The position numbers and the translations under genes were made by a program. The notes beneath the pieces were generated by a model. That model had not been told where the DNA came from and made no database searches. It worked only from the letters and a program-made list of their open reading frames with translations. From contig CM075673.1 in assembly GCA_037962975.1 (NCBI GenBank), positions 154,772,667 through 154,836,666 on the forward strand: DNA of 64,000 nt, given 5' to 3'. Positions 53,631 through 64,000 of the stretch are shown one piece after another; position 1 is the stretch's first letter, and the number at the start of each line of letters is the position of its first letter. The DNA is from Clitoria ternatea (taxonomy: Eukaryota > Streptophyta > Magnoliopsida > Fabales > Fabaceae).

Positions 53631-56576
53631 TCAGTTTGGTGCGTTCATAACAACTCCAACATTCATATCTCTAAAGCTTTCCAGCAATTCCTGTTCTCTA
53701 CCCATTAGGTAAGCCACATGCAGTACCTTCCTGCTTAGCGCATCTGCCACAACATTCGCTTTGCCCGGGTGATACTTCAAATCGAAGTCATAATCCTTCA
53801 AATACTCTACCCATCTCCTCTGTCTCATATTTAACTCCTTTTGATCAAATAAGTACTTTAGACTCTTGTGATCACTGAATACTACAAAGCGAGCTCCATA
53901 CAAATAATGACGCCAAATCTTCAGCGCGTACACTACTGCTGCAAGTTCCAGATCATGAGTCGGGTAATTCTCCTCATGTGGCCTCAATTGCCTCGAAGCA
54001 TAAGCAATTGCCCGATCAGCTTGCATCAACACACACCCCAATCCAAATTTGGATGCATCACAATATACTTCAAATTCCTGTGTTACATCGGGCAGTGCAA
54101 GCACAGGGGCAGTCGTTAAACATCGCTTAAGAGTTTGGAAGCTTAATTCACACTTCTCCGACCACACGAAGGGGTTTCCTTTCCTTGTTAACCGAGTCAG
54201 AGGAAGTGCTATCCGAAAGAATCCCTCAATGAAGCGGCGATAGTATCCAGCTAATCCGAGGAAACTCCTGATTTCAGTTATTGACTTCGGCCTCTCCCAA
54301 GCCATAACCGCCTCAATTTTTGTCGGATCAACTGAGATTCCTTTTTGGGAAATTATATGCCCCAAGAATTGTACACTAATCCCCCAGAAGTCACACTTAG
54401 ATAGTTTAGCGTACAACTTCTTCTCCCGAAGTACTTGTAAAACAAGTCGAAGATGTTGAGCATGCTCCTCGTCCGACCTCGAATATACCAAAATATCATC
54501 AATGAATACTACCACAAACTGGTCCAAGTACGATTGAAAAGTCCGATTCATATAATCCATAAAAATGGCAGGAGCGTTCGTTACTCCAAAGGGCATTACT
54601 ACGTACTCGAAGTGCCCATAGCGAGTCCGAAATGTTGTCTTTGGGATATCCTCCGACCTCACTCGGATTTGGTGGTATCCCGACCTCAAGTCAATCTTAG
54701 AGAACACAACGGCGCCTCGCAACTGGTCTAGTAAATCATCAATCCGAGGTAATGGATATTTATTTTTGATTGTTAGTTTGTTCAGCTGCCGGTAATCAAT
54801 GCACATCTGCATACTACCGTCCTTCTTCTTTACCAGTAACACCGGAGCGCCCCAGGGTGAAGCACTAGGTCGGATAAAGCCCTTTTCTAGTAATTCGTTT
54901 ACTTGTTTCTTCACTTCGGTTAATTCCACCGAAGACATTCTATATGGCGCTCGGGACACCGGTTCTGCCCCGGGAATCAAGTCAATAGAGAAATCAATCT
55001 CTCGACTGGGAGGTAGCTCCGGAATTTCTTCCGGAAAAATGTCAGGGAATTCACAAACAATCGAAATATCACTTAGCAGGAGGTTATGCCGACCCTCCGA
55101 AGCAAATAAAACAACATACGTGGTTAGGACATCGCTCACCCCGTTCTTCATGTCAAGTTCCTGAGAGAAAACAATATTCTTCCGATAACAATCGACCAAC
55201 ACATGATTAGCAGCAAGCCAATCAAGACCTAGAATAACGTCTAAGTCCTTCAATGGCATACAGATAAAATTTACTCGAAAAGTACGGGCTTCAATTTGCA
55301 TTGGTAGTTCCCTACACACTGTAGTTGCACGGAAAGTGGAACCAGTTGGAGTGGAAACAATAAGAGCGTTCTCCATTAAACTGATTGGCAGACCAAGCCG
55401 TCGCACACAACTTTCCGAAATAAAGGAATGGGTGGCACCTGAATCATAAATCACATCAACCAGATAACCACAGATGAGGCACTTACCCTGTACCAGATTG
55501 TCATTCCTCGTAGCCTTTGAAGCATCAAACACAAATACACGTCCGGTCATGGCGTTCTGGGCATTGCTAGATTGGGCATCATATCTTCCCGCTTGTTGGT
55601 TCCCTCTACCAGCTCCATTCCGACCTCCTCTCGAGAAGTTGGAACCCCGGGTCCCAGAAGAGTTAGTTCGGTTATCCGTCCTGCCCTGCTGCTGCCTCTG
55701 AGGGCAATCGGGCCTGAGGTGCCCTGGTCGTCCGCACTGGAAGCACACAATCTGATTAGCTTGGCAATGTTTGGCAATGTGTCCTTCCTGACCACAATTG
55801 TAGCATGTACGATTCCCAGGGGGATTACCCAATCGACCAGTGGAGCCCCGACCGGAAGAGGATGAGGAGGTAGCAGAAGACTTGCCACCCTGGAAGAATT
55901 GACTCATCCTCTTGAAATTGAATCCTTTTGCCTTCAGTGGCTTTTTATCTCTCGGCTGAGACATCCGTTGTAACTGCACCTCTTCAGTTAGTCTTGCCTT
56001 GTTCACTAGGGTTGGGTAGTCCCTAATCTCCATCGGTACGATTACACTACGGAGCTCAATCCGTAGTCCAGCTTCGTATTTGGCGCACTTGCTACCTTCA
56101 GTCCCTTCTAACGAGAAAGGGTGGTAGAAATCACACAGCTCGTCAAACTTGCTGGTATACTCAGCTACAGACATCCGGTCTTGCTCCAACTTCAGGAATT
56201 CCATTTCTTTCCAGATTTTGTAGTTGTCCGGGAAGTATTTAACAAGGAACCTCCTTCGAAAATTCACCCATACCAACGGCTCATTGGTTGCGTTCATCTG
56301 CACCTTCACGCGGGACCACCATACTCTAGCCTCATCTTTTAGTTGGTAACTAGCAAATAAAACCTTTTGCTCTTCAGAGCACTCAAAATATTCAAAAACC
56401 TGCTCGATATCCCTAATCCAGATGTATGCCCCGTCATAGTCATGTCCTCCCTTGTAAGTCGGAGGATTCCTTTTCAGGAATTTATCCAGAGTAGGACCGG
56501 ACTCGGTCCTACTCATCAGCTGAGTAAATCTAGAGAAGAAATCATCTCTTCCCCCAGAACTAGTCTCTTCGGCCAT
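53631..56576 (-). CDS. Gag-protease-RT-RNase H polyprotein of the second Tekay-type element
   Basis: The 981-residue frame is open from gag through RNase H. It has a capsid (AYIWIRDIEQVF, WVNFRRRFLVKYFPD), two intact CCHC knuckles (CYNCGQEGHIAKHC and CFQCGRPGHLRPDC, near 55810-55715), protease DSGATHS near residue 375, RT with LLVKKKDGSMQMCIDYRQLN and catalytic FIDD near residue 690, and RNase H with YCDASKFGLGCVL near 840 and DALSRK near 945. It ends early at a TGA (53631-53633), beyond which integrase continues in the same frame. That stop and the frameshift downstream are the only obvious lesions. It shows that gag and pol share one frame in this group. Confidence 0.93.
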   Translation of the reverse strand: MAEETSSGGRDDFFSRFTQLMSRTESGPTLDKFLKRNPPTYKGGHDYDGAYIWIRDIEQVFEYFECSEEQKVLFASYQLKDEARVWWSRVKVQMNATNEPLVWVNFRRRFLVKYFPDNYKIWKEMEFLKLEQDRMSVAEYTSKFDELCDFYHPFSLEGTEGSKCAKYEAGLRIELRSVIVPMEIRDYPTLVNKARLTEEVQLQRMSQPRDKKPLKAKGFNFKRMSQFFQGGKSSATSSSSSGRGSTGRLGNPPGNRTCYNCGQEGHIAKHCQANQIVCFQCGRPGHLRPDCPQRQQQGRTDNRTNSSGTRGSNFSRGGRNGAGRGNQQAGRYDAQSSNAQNAMTGRVFVFDASKATRNDNLVQGKCLICGYLVDVIYDSGATHSFISESCVRRLGLPISLMENALIVSTPTGSTFRATTVCRELPMQIEARTFRVNFICMPLKDLDVILGLDWLAANHVLVDCYRKNIVFSQELDMKNGVSDVLTTYVVLFASEGRHNLLLSDISIVCEFPDIFPEEIPELPPSREIDFSIDLIPGAEPVSRAPYRMSSVELTEVKKQVNELLEKGFIRPSASPWGAPVLLVKKKDGSMQMCIDYRQLNKLTIKNKYPLPRIDDLLDQLRGAVVFSKIDLRSGYHQIRVRSEDIPKTTFRTRYGHFEYVVMPFGVTNAPAIFMDYMNRTFQSYLDQFVVVFIDDILVYSRSDEEHAQHLRLVLQVLREKKLYAKLSKCDFWGISVQFLGHIISQKGISVDPTKIEAVMAWERPKSITEIRSFLGLAGYYRRFIEGFFRIALPLTRLTRKGNPFVWSEKCELSFQTLKRCLTTAPVLALPDVTQEFEVYCDASKFGLGCVLMQADRAIAYASRQLRPHEENYPTHDLELAAVVYALKIWRHYLYGARFVVFSDHKSLKYLFDQKELNMRQRRWVEYLKDYDFDLKYHPGKANVVADALSRKVLHVAYLMGREQELLESFRDMNVGVVMNAPN

Positions 56577-56791
56577 TTAGTAATTCTACAATAAGCAAAC
56601 ACATCACCATTAATAACCAAGATCAGTCAGGGGATCATAAATTTACCTTATATTCATAGAATACTACGCCAGTGGAGTGCCAAGGGAACGGTGCCAGACC
56701 ACACACAATCTCAACACAACAAAATACAATTAACTTTCATAAAACTATCACAATCACTAGATCGGCCCACACACCGGCTCTAGAAAGAACC

Positions 56792-56803
56792 GCTCTGATA
56801 CCA
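56792..56803 (-). other. Primer binding site (tRNA-Met)
   Basis: TGGTATCAGAGC on the minus strand, two bases from the end of the 5' LTR. Confidence 0.95.
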
Positions 56804-56805
56804 AG

Positions 56806-59119
56806 TGTAACGTCCTAGGTTATTTTGTATTTATTTTTATTCAAACGATTACATCTTACAATAAATTTTTCCTTTTCTTGAAAATTAATCGATATTCAGA
56901 GAAAAACAATTTAATTTGAACACAACGGATGAGAGAAAGGGTGTCGGGACTTCTCACTTGAGTGAGGCCCCTACTCGTTTAAGCGAGATTCCGGACTCTC
57001 ACTTAAACGAGGTTTCTATTCGCTGGAGCGAACACCTTTCACACATCGGATTATACCAAGACATGCAACCGAACTCTCACAATTTCACTCTAAAAAATGG
57101 TTCTGTGAACCCAAAGAGTTACCATGAAAGCACATGCAAATAACAGTGATATATTTCAAAATATAGGTTTACATTCGATCCGGTCTTAATTAAACTCAAC
57201 TAATAATTATACTACGAAGTTTTTATACACATATATGACTCTATAAAGAGTCACTCAAAGTCACCCGGATCCTGGCACCGTTCTCCCCCTTGGCGCGGCT
57301 CCATGGCTCCTTCCCCCTCCCTGTCTCTGGTTACTAAAAAAAAAATGCAAGGGTGAGTGTTTGACATTATAATTAATATAGAACGGAATTTAACACAATA
57401 CATGCACATTGTTACATACACATCAAGCATCACCTATAAGTAAGCATACCGAAACATAGTGTATTTCATGCAATAACTGTATTAAACCAACTACACAATT
57501 TCCATCACATTCCTCACACTCATCACATTCATTACATTCATCACACTCGTCACATTCATCACATTCACAACTGACTCTCATACAATCTGACTCCTAGTAT
57601 CCGCATACTAAAGGATTGGCCTTCAGCTGGGGGTCCTACTTGACACCCCGTGAACCCTGCTTGGTTCACCGAGTCCTGCTTGACTCTCCACCTCGACCAC
57701 TGGGTCCTACTTGACCACTGGGTAGCTCAACTGGGCACGAAAACCACGGGAGCCGGAAATGAGGGGCTATCATATACCATCGGTCATCCCATACCACATA
57801 ATCATTCAATAGTTTACCTTTCACATAATAATATCAATTCCTCATCACTCGGGTAGCCTGCTTGCTAACCCGACGTCCCATAACGATGATCATTTCAACA
57901 TTTGATATCACAAGATCATAACATGATAAACTCAACCACATCCAATCTTCCACTAATTAATAAACTCAGTCACACATGCACAAGCATAAACACACAATTA
58001 CGTTTAGCAACATTTTCCTTAACCCGTTTACGTTACCTCAAAGGCCTGAATAAGAAGTGAGTCCTATTCTAATTAATTATAACCCGAACACCCCCCCTTA
58101 CATTGGTTCCACGCTTCGTTGATCTGTTCTCTGTGTCGATTCTTTCCTTCGAGCACTGGTTTCGCAGTCTCAACTTCGTTACTCAGTCTTCCGTTGCTTA
58201 GCCTATTACCTACGGATCATAAAGTACAGCTTCATCACTTCAACGCCCTTAGTTCATGGATTGCATCTGGGCTCACACTCACCAGAGGAGTGGAGAACAG
58301 CCACGAATATAGCCATGCATGGCTCTAAACGGCCAAAGAATAAAAGGAATAAGAGAATTACAATTGGAACGGATCAGTAGACTCACCTTGAAGTCTCGAT
58401 CACAGGAATGAGGTTAAATTGAAGTTTAGACACAAATGGAGTCCCTCTCCAGCGCATGCAAATCAGCGTTTAAGAGAGGAGAGAAAAACGAAAGAGGAGG
58501 AATAGACCAACAGCAAAGATAACTTGTAAATAATGAAGAGGGAAGGAAGAGAATTTCCTTATATATATAGCTCATGGGCAAGATCGTCTTTTCCTTTATT
58601 TTATTTGTATTCTTACTAAATTTAATTAATTTCACTATATTGAACTATTGCATAGTTATCAAATCAATTACACGTATTTATTCCCTCAACGTTTAATTAT
58701 TCACAATTCTCTAATACTTTGCAAGAGTATAGGCCCAATATGAATATCAGCCCCCGACGTCCTAACTTAGTGTTCATACCTCGGAAATCCGAGCTACAAC
58801 CTGAGAGATCGGATACCTTATCCGTGCTCACCACTTGGTTACGTATATCCGTTGTTTCAGTCATTATGAGGTTAATCCGGACTATGACTCCGTATGAGGC
58901 GTTCTCCTCACAACGGTTGGACCAGACCGCTTAGCCCTGCCCGCTCTTCTCCTACACTTCCGATCTTTAACTCCACCTGCTCGCGCTTTAGATACCGACC
59001 TCGACACCGGCTTTTCCAATCTTTGGCTCGGACAGAACAAATATTAAATAAAACTTCTAAAATATTTACTAACATTTCCCATTTCTTATAATTCTCATTA
59101 AAACATCAGGTATGTTACA
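56806..59119 (-). repeat. 5' LTR of the second Tekay-type element
   Basis: It has the same length as the 3' LTR and about 99% identity. On the minus strand it opens TGTAACATACCTG at 59119; the TATA box is about 550 bp in. Confidence 0.97.
58557..58571 (-). promoter_or_regulatory. Putative LTR TATA box
   Basis: CTATATATATAAGG on the minus strand, followed by an AGAGGAATT-free, CT-rich stretch toward 58500. The 3' LTR has the same at 51564-51578. Confidence 0.5.
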
Positions 59120-59132
59120 TTCACCATCATGT

Positions 59133-59688
59133 TACCCGGAGGGAATAGGAAAAGTCTTACCTAGCCTCTACTCAACATGTCAAATGTTTAAACAACCTTA
59201 GAGGAATCCTTAGAGTAATAGTCCTAATCAATGTCTACTTGGAAATCTGAGTGCATTGATTTAAACGTTCACCCTGGAGCGTTTATATAGAGGTTTTTAC
59301 AGATAAGTGTGTTACAAGAAATAACATATTTTGCTAGTATTTAAATTATAAATAAAGATAAGCATAACAAGAGATGAGTAAACTATCCCCTATTCTAATG
59401 GACTGAGCATATTGAGTAGGATGACTGAGTGAATAATGGTTTTCCTAGTGGTTGACTAACTAGGGATTAGGCCAAACAATAATCACGTCTAGTCACACAT
59501 TAGACTGATTTGTTGATTGAGATGAACATTATCTAGTTGACCCTTTTATGGTAGACTGGGCCAGTACTTGATCCATTCGGATGATCAAATAGGGGGCCGT
59601 ACTGGGAGACTAACCCTCAATAAGTTAAATGTGTGAGCCCCTTTAGGAGTGGGGGAAACAAATTTCAATATTACTCCTCTCATATCTC

Positions 59689-59690
<2 letters not shown>
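59133..59690 (-). repeat. Probable 5' LTR of Tat element A
   Basis: The minus strand has CCTCTATATAAACGCTCC (TATA, about 59305-59288), then a stretch ending CCGGGTAACA at about 59133. After that comes the leader, broken by the inserted Tekay-type element. The layout (TATA, R/U5, CA end, then gag on the far side of the insertion) fits a Tat LTR. Its outer border is not defined because it runs into a (TA)n tract. Confidence 0.4.

Positions 59691-59691
<1 letters not shown>

Positions 59692-59738
<47 letters not shown>
59692..59738. repeat. (TA)n microsatellite
   Basis: About 22 TA units. Confidence 0.95.
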
Positions 59739-59739
<1 letters not shown>

Positions 59740-60406
59740 CTTATTTCAAAAAAATATGTACATGACATTAAAATTGAAGTATATTATTTAATCATTTTGG
59801 CCTCTTCATATTTTACATTAAGCTCGGTCATTGGTCATATTATTTTTTTAAAAACCAATAAACTCAATTATCAATTAACCATTTTTATAAGTCTTCATCA
59901 ATAAGCTAATTTTATCATATAAAATGGATGGGAAAAGTATTAATTACCATGTCTCTAATTTTCAACATCAGGCAATATTTTTCTTAATTATTATAGACTC
60001 AATGTCTATTTGTTTGACCATTTAAACCACGTTTAAATCATGTTCATTGAAATTGATCTACATTTTCTCTTTAGACAGTTAAGATGAAACCATCTTGGCG
60101 TGTGTAACCATATACCAGACCTACTTATCATTTTTCTTGGAAATGTCGTACAAGACAAGCAAAACAAAGGAGGAAAAACGCTAGCAATTAAGGAAACTGC
60201 AATGTATGCACTACCTTTCCATTTTTCATGTCGTGGTACAAGTTACAGCCTTTTGAAATCAATTGTTAGGAATAAGGGCCTATTTGGTTTCTAATTGGGT
60301 AAACTTGAGTTGAAAAATATCTCAAATAATGTACGAAATCGATATTAACCATTAAATGGTGTGATTTTAAAATGTTCTCAGTTCTAAGTTATGAAAATCA
60401 ATCATG
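59739..60406. other. Intergenic DNA downstream of the F-box gene
   Basis: AT-rich. It should contain the 3' UTR and poly(A) site of the F-box gene just below 60407, but I see no unambiguous signal. The 64-aa frame at 60100-60294 has no recognisable domain. Confidence 0.45.
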
Positions 60407-60594
60407 CTATTCCACAACTTTGGTTGGCCAGAGGTTCTTCCACCTTGTAATTTCCTCCTTGCTATGCAGCTTCCTGATTCCTCCATAAAAACCATCTACT
60501 TCATTCCCTTGTTCTCTATGATGCTTCCTGTTTATCACAGTTTGTCTCCATCTTGAACCAGCAGTGTATTGTGTGAACTCCAAAATCACCATAT
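60407..60594 (-). CDS. F-box gene exon 5
   Basis: 188 nt after acceptor TTGTGACAG, encoding (D)MVILEFTQYTAGSRWRQ to LWPTKVVE and the stop TAG at 60409-60407. Intron 4 (60595-61282, 688 nt) is the longest. Confidence 0.92.
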
Positions 60595-63247
60595 CTGTCA
60601 CAACCACTTTCTCTTTGTCAGTTTATAAGCTATAACTTTGTTTAGCAAGTAGTACAATCAACCCATGCTTTGACTTGTGAGTGCTTTTCTTTGTCAGTTA
60701 TGTTTTTTGAAACAACTTTAAATTGATAGAATATATGACACTGTAAAGTTTGTTATCTTATTTTATATACATGTATACTCAAAATAAATACCAAAAATAA
60801 AAGAGAATGTTGGAGAAGTCTTGCATTTACAAGTTAAAACAAATTAAGTAGTATTTAAGCAAGAGGGTTATGAATCATAAATGTGTAACTATTCTTTGAC
60901 AAATAAGCCACTGAAGTTTAAGCCTACTAACTTGTCTCTTTCCTTCACTCTTAGATATGTTTCTATACACAAACTTTAATACAATAGTAGTTTTTCCCTA
61001 AAATTGTTCATAGAACATCTTTCTTTCTTTTATGTGTATAAGATTAGCAGTTGTTGACATAAGTTTATGGTTGCTTATATTTAAGCTTATCTGCAACATT
61101 GTTCTTGTTTGGCATAAGTTGGAAGCCTGAATTCTACTTTCCCTGTGAATTTAATTTCAGAAAACTAAGAAGAAATTTGTTTAATTTTGTTGGCAACAAT
61201 TTACAATGCAATGAACACTGAATTTTGAGGAGGGGGGGACCGAGGGAGTAGAATTAAAATATGCACAAGTGGATTCCCCTACCATTATTGTAACAGAGGC
61301 AAGGGTTCCCATGCCCCTCACATTGTTCTAAATGACCAATGACACCATACCACCAACCTACAATAAAGCACTTGAAAAGTTATTACAGCAAGATAATCCA
61401 ATACATCATGAACAAATCAATATTTATATCTTTTTTCCTTGACAAAAGCATGATAAAACGATTTACATGAGAGAAGTTATAAATAAAGTTCAAAATACTG
61501 TTTTGTTCCTCTAAGTTTTACCAAAGTGTCATTTTTTTCTAATAATTTTTTTAAAAAATTCGATAATTTGATCCAATAACTCTTAGCTTTGTTCCACATG
61601 TATTCCTCTTGTGACTACCATTAGAGGTAGTTTCTTACATGATACAGAACAATATAATAATTTTAATGGTTTGCGATATAAGACATCATTAAGTTTGTCA
61701 ATAGTATTCACAAAATAGACGAGGATGAAGTAAAACTGAGAGTTAAAAGTGTAAATTGAAGCCTTTCGAAGTTATAAGATCATATATTAAAACTTAGAAG
61801 ACCAAAATAATATATCTTGGCTTGGAAACAAGTCCAACAAGGATGAGACATACCATAAGGAAACTCTTTGTTTCTTCTCCACTGGATCTCAATATGATCT
61901 CCAGGTCTTAAGTCATCCAAACAGTCAGAGATATGAAGACAATGTGGAGAAGAGTCAATTGGTGGCTCTCTAAGCCGGTCCCATTGTATGTTTTCCTCAG
62001 TTGTCCATCTCCCATGAGGTGAGTACCTGCCATAAAGCATCAACTTTTTTCATTATCAACATCTATAAATTGGGAAAAGTGAGCCACATCCTATAAATGG
62101 TTAAGCTCCCAAGATTTTGATGTAACTGCACATTTGCTGGCCACAGAGACAGCAGCACAGGTAAAGAGACAACTAGTTTGGCATCACGTACCTTGCCAGA
62201 AAAGTGTCACTTCTTGAATCATAGCAAAGTTGAGCATCATAACATGAGAGCATGAACCCAGCATGGCCATTCTGAAAAATTAAAGTGTGAAACAATTGCA
62301 CAAGAATCCCAAAAAGAAGAATCCTATTTGCAGAATATTTTAGTTGGTTTTTTTTTTTATCGTTAAGATTTGTTTTTTATCTTTTAAAATAACAATAAAG
62401 AAGGGAGATAAGCTTCAGGAGGAAGCCAGGGAACTAAGGTTCCCCCTAGCTCCCGACAATTTATATCTATACCATGCACCAATTAGCCTTGGCCTCACAG
62501 GACTATCATTGAGATTAACATAACTAGATAAGCATTCCTATTAGAAAGTCATAAATCAGATTATTTGCAACCAATTACCTCACGGTTATAGACTTGAGCT
62601 GGGAACCAAAACTTGCCACTCTCAAGAGACAGATATAGAGCCACAACTGAATCTTCTGGTAATGAGAAACTTGACTCTGTTGTGCTATTTTCTGATTTTG
62701 ATTTAATCCAAAGGAAGGGGCGAAAACCATGAAGGAAAGCAAATATTCCTTTTTGATTGTGCAGGTTGGAGACCTTTTCTCTTTTTCTGGAAGCTACATG
62801 GCATTTCCATTGCCTATAAGCAGCACCACCAAACACTTTACCCCATTTCCTCTCCATGTGGTTCTTCCACAAATGATCACTTAGACATCTATCCCTGAGA
62901 GATGTGCACACTGTTGCCATACTGCATAATTCCGCCGGTGAAAGGTGCTCAAGGACACACTCAAGTGGCAAACCAGGCAAATCCAAGAGGGAAACCTTCC
63001 CTTCCTCTTCACCATTCTCCACTTTAGACACCAAACTCTTCTTTCTCAACAGCATACCAAAACAAAACTGGAAAAAGCTACATGGGTTGGTCCCTTTCCT
63101 GAGCCTAGAAACTAGCCAACTTGACAGACTCCCCAAGAACCCAGTTGACACAAGTTTGGTCCCGTTCCCCCTTGATGAGAAAGGCTTACTTGTAAAGGAC
63201 TTGGAAAGGATGAGAAAGGAGACAAAAGATATAAGGAAGTAAAGCAT
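60407..63247 (-). CDS. F-box protein (At2g32560/At2g26850-like), five exons
   Basis: Exons on the minus strand: 63247-62579, 62271-62192, 62026-61854, 61357-61283 and 60594-60407. All introns have GT-AG ends and phases agree, giving 1185 nt (394 residues plus stop), close to the family's usual size. The N-terminus has a hydrophobic segment (MLYFLISFVSFLIL). The F-box is at about residues 85-135 (LLDLPGLPLECVLEHLSPAE, then LCSMATVC and DHLWKNHMERKWG). The C-terminal half has the family blocks [54 protein letters not shown] and KEEITRWKNLWP. Such proteins are thought to be substrate adaptors of SCF ubiquitin ligases; the target is unknown. No disabling change is seen. Confidence 0.93.
61283..61357 (-). 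CDS. F-box gene exon 4
   Basis: 75 nt after acceptor TTATTGTAG, encoding (G)WWYGVIGHLEQCEGHGNPCL, then CYNN, and ending AATAATG/GTAGGG. The Cys-rich block is typical of this family position. Confidence 0.88.
61854..62271 (-). CDS. F-box gene exons 2 and 3 with a small intron
   Basis: Exon 2 (62271-62192, 80 nt) follows acceptor TTTTTCAG and ends CAAG/GTACGT. Exon 3 (62026-61854, 173 nt) follows ATGGCAG and ends TTATG/GTATGT. Together they encode [32 protein letters not shown] and the [16 protein letters not shown] core. Confidence 0.9.
62579..63247 (-). CDS. F-box gene exon 1
   Basis: 223 codons from the ATG at 63247 to ..QVYNRE, then donor GTAATT. It holds the N-terminal hydrophobic segment, the Ser/Lys-rich linker and the F-box. 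Reading on past the donor gives only a few extra residues before a stop, so splicing is required. Confidence 0.93.
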
Positions 63248-64000
63248 TGTAATTGGAGGTTTTTATTTTCTATATATATCAAATAAAGGGTCTAAAGTTC
63301 TAACTGAGTTTGGCTGAAAGAGCAACAAGGGTGAAACTCATACCAAATGATTCTCTATGAGAAAGAAACAAGATCCACCAATGGAAGAGGAGTGTGGTGA
63401 TTTAGCCAAACAAATGGTTTTTGTCTATCTCAGTGTCTTAATGCAAAATGTTTTCAGACAGGGACTTATGTAAACTGCACAACCGACAAGCTCTCACAGC
63501 TGGTTAGTTAAAGCACTTTTCCACATTGAACACAAAACAAACACCAAGGATGCTCCTTAAATATATGTGTTAGAATCTACATACAGTGAATTCGCACAAA
63601 GGAGAGAGACAACATGTACAGGCAGTGGGAGGCAGCTGTTCAGTGATTGATGGAGAGGATCTTGAGAGGGTGAGGAGAGAGGGGTGGCATAGCAAAGCAT
63701 TATATATATATTTGATTAGATTACAGCCAACAATGATGTCATGACACCAAAAAGAACACGGTGGATCAAAACTTGAAAAAACCCAATGGAGCCTGTTTAA
63801 TCACATGATTCTGGGAATAGCATGCTGAAAACTAAGGAGATTGAAGGAAATATCAACCACGTGGGATGAGTTAGGCAACAATAATTGCACAAAATGCATA
63901 CACACTGATCATTTCAAAATTGAAACAACAAAAGGTTAGCACAAACAACTATTTACAGTTATAAATAAAAAAAATAAAGTAAAAGACTAAAATGCAACTT
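63248..64000 (-). other. F-box gene 5' UTR and upstream region
   Basis: Apart from the promoter noted above I see no gene. The DNA is single-copy in look, with no LTR motifs, unlike most of the window. Confidence 0.5.
63640..63715 (-). promoter_or_regulatory. Putative core promoter of the F-box gene
   Basis: On the minus strand AAATATATATATAATG (about 63712-63698) is followed by a CT-rich tract (63690-63645). This gives a TATA box with a pyrimidine patch about 400-450 bp upstream of the ATG. A second TATATATAG near 63270 is too close to the ATG to serve well. Confidence 0.45.

Larger units (their letters stand above)
49813..59119 (-). mobile_element. Second full-length Tekay/Del-type Ty3/gypsy element, TSD TTCAC
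   Basis: The 9,307-bp element has two LTRs of exactly 2314 bp (49813-52126 and 56806-59119) and is flanked by TTCAC (49808-49812 and 59120-59124). Primer site, gag-pol and polypurine tract are in order on the minus strand. The LTRs differ by about 18 substitutions by eye (about 0.8%), nearly all transitions, so it is younger than the element at 22183. It carries one in-frame stop (53631-53633) and one frameshift (about 52816). It inserted between the LTR and gag of Tat element A. Confidence 0.97.

Noticed and set aside
62904..63242. 112-aa plus-strand ORF opposite the F-box gene
   Set aside because: It is antisense to exon 1, whose F-box reading is clear.

Overview
This is plant nuclear DNA, very probably a eudicot and most likely a legume. 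It is AT-rich and intron-bearing, it is packed with LTR retrotransposons carrying tRNA-Met primer sites, and it holds a Cassandra element and a short plastid fragment. The species cannot be fixed from the sequence. Only one convincing host gene is present, a five-exon F-box gene on the minus strand at 60407-63247. Almost everything else is retrotransposon inserted into retrotransposon, in the style of pericentromeric or gene-poor DNA.

Layout. 1-7298: the 3' end of a Ty3/gypsy chromovirus and its 3' LTR, split by a related 4.0-kb solo LTR (2162-6181, TSD TTTTC). 7299-7402: one end of a CACTA transposon. 7403-16310: a decayed chromovirus (gag and protease remnants), interrupted by an internally deleted minus-strand gypsy element (8117-12386) and by a Cassandra TRIM carrying 5S-rRNA-like sequence (14874-15939). 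17239-21010: an unrecognised decayed minus-strand ORF split by a solo LTR (17664-20893, TSD GGAAG). 21394-21654: a Tourist-like MITE. 22183-33138: a full-length 10.96-kb Tekay/Del-type element (TSD TTTTA) with one frameshift and two in-frame stops. 33139-38086: AT-rich intergenic DNA with a possible DNA transposon and a possible terminal exon. 38087-40193: a small LTR element whose interior is made of fragments of two host genes, a ribosomal-L1-domain protein and a PPR protein. 42175-42374: a plastid ndhD fragment. 42375-49812 and 59125-59690: remains of two Tat-lineage gypsy elements on the minus strand. They are cut by a gypsy solo LTR (42862-47033, TSD TAGTG), which itself holds a copia solo LTR (44085-45379, TSD ATATG), and by a second full-length Tekay-type element (49813-59119, TSD TTCAC). 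60407-64000: the F-box gene and its promoter.

No cellular pathway is encoded here, so the story is the order of insertion. By eye the LTR pairs differ at about 46 of 3087 positions (22183-33138) and about 18 of 2314 positions (49813-59119). Both are therefore young, the second younger, while the solo LTRs and Tat remnants are older. The most unusual items are the chimeric gene-capture element and a dense array of short CCGAGTG-type and TCGCTYRAGCGA-type motifs shared by several otherwise diverged LTRs. I found no operons, CRISPR arrays, tRNA genes or complete rRNA genes.
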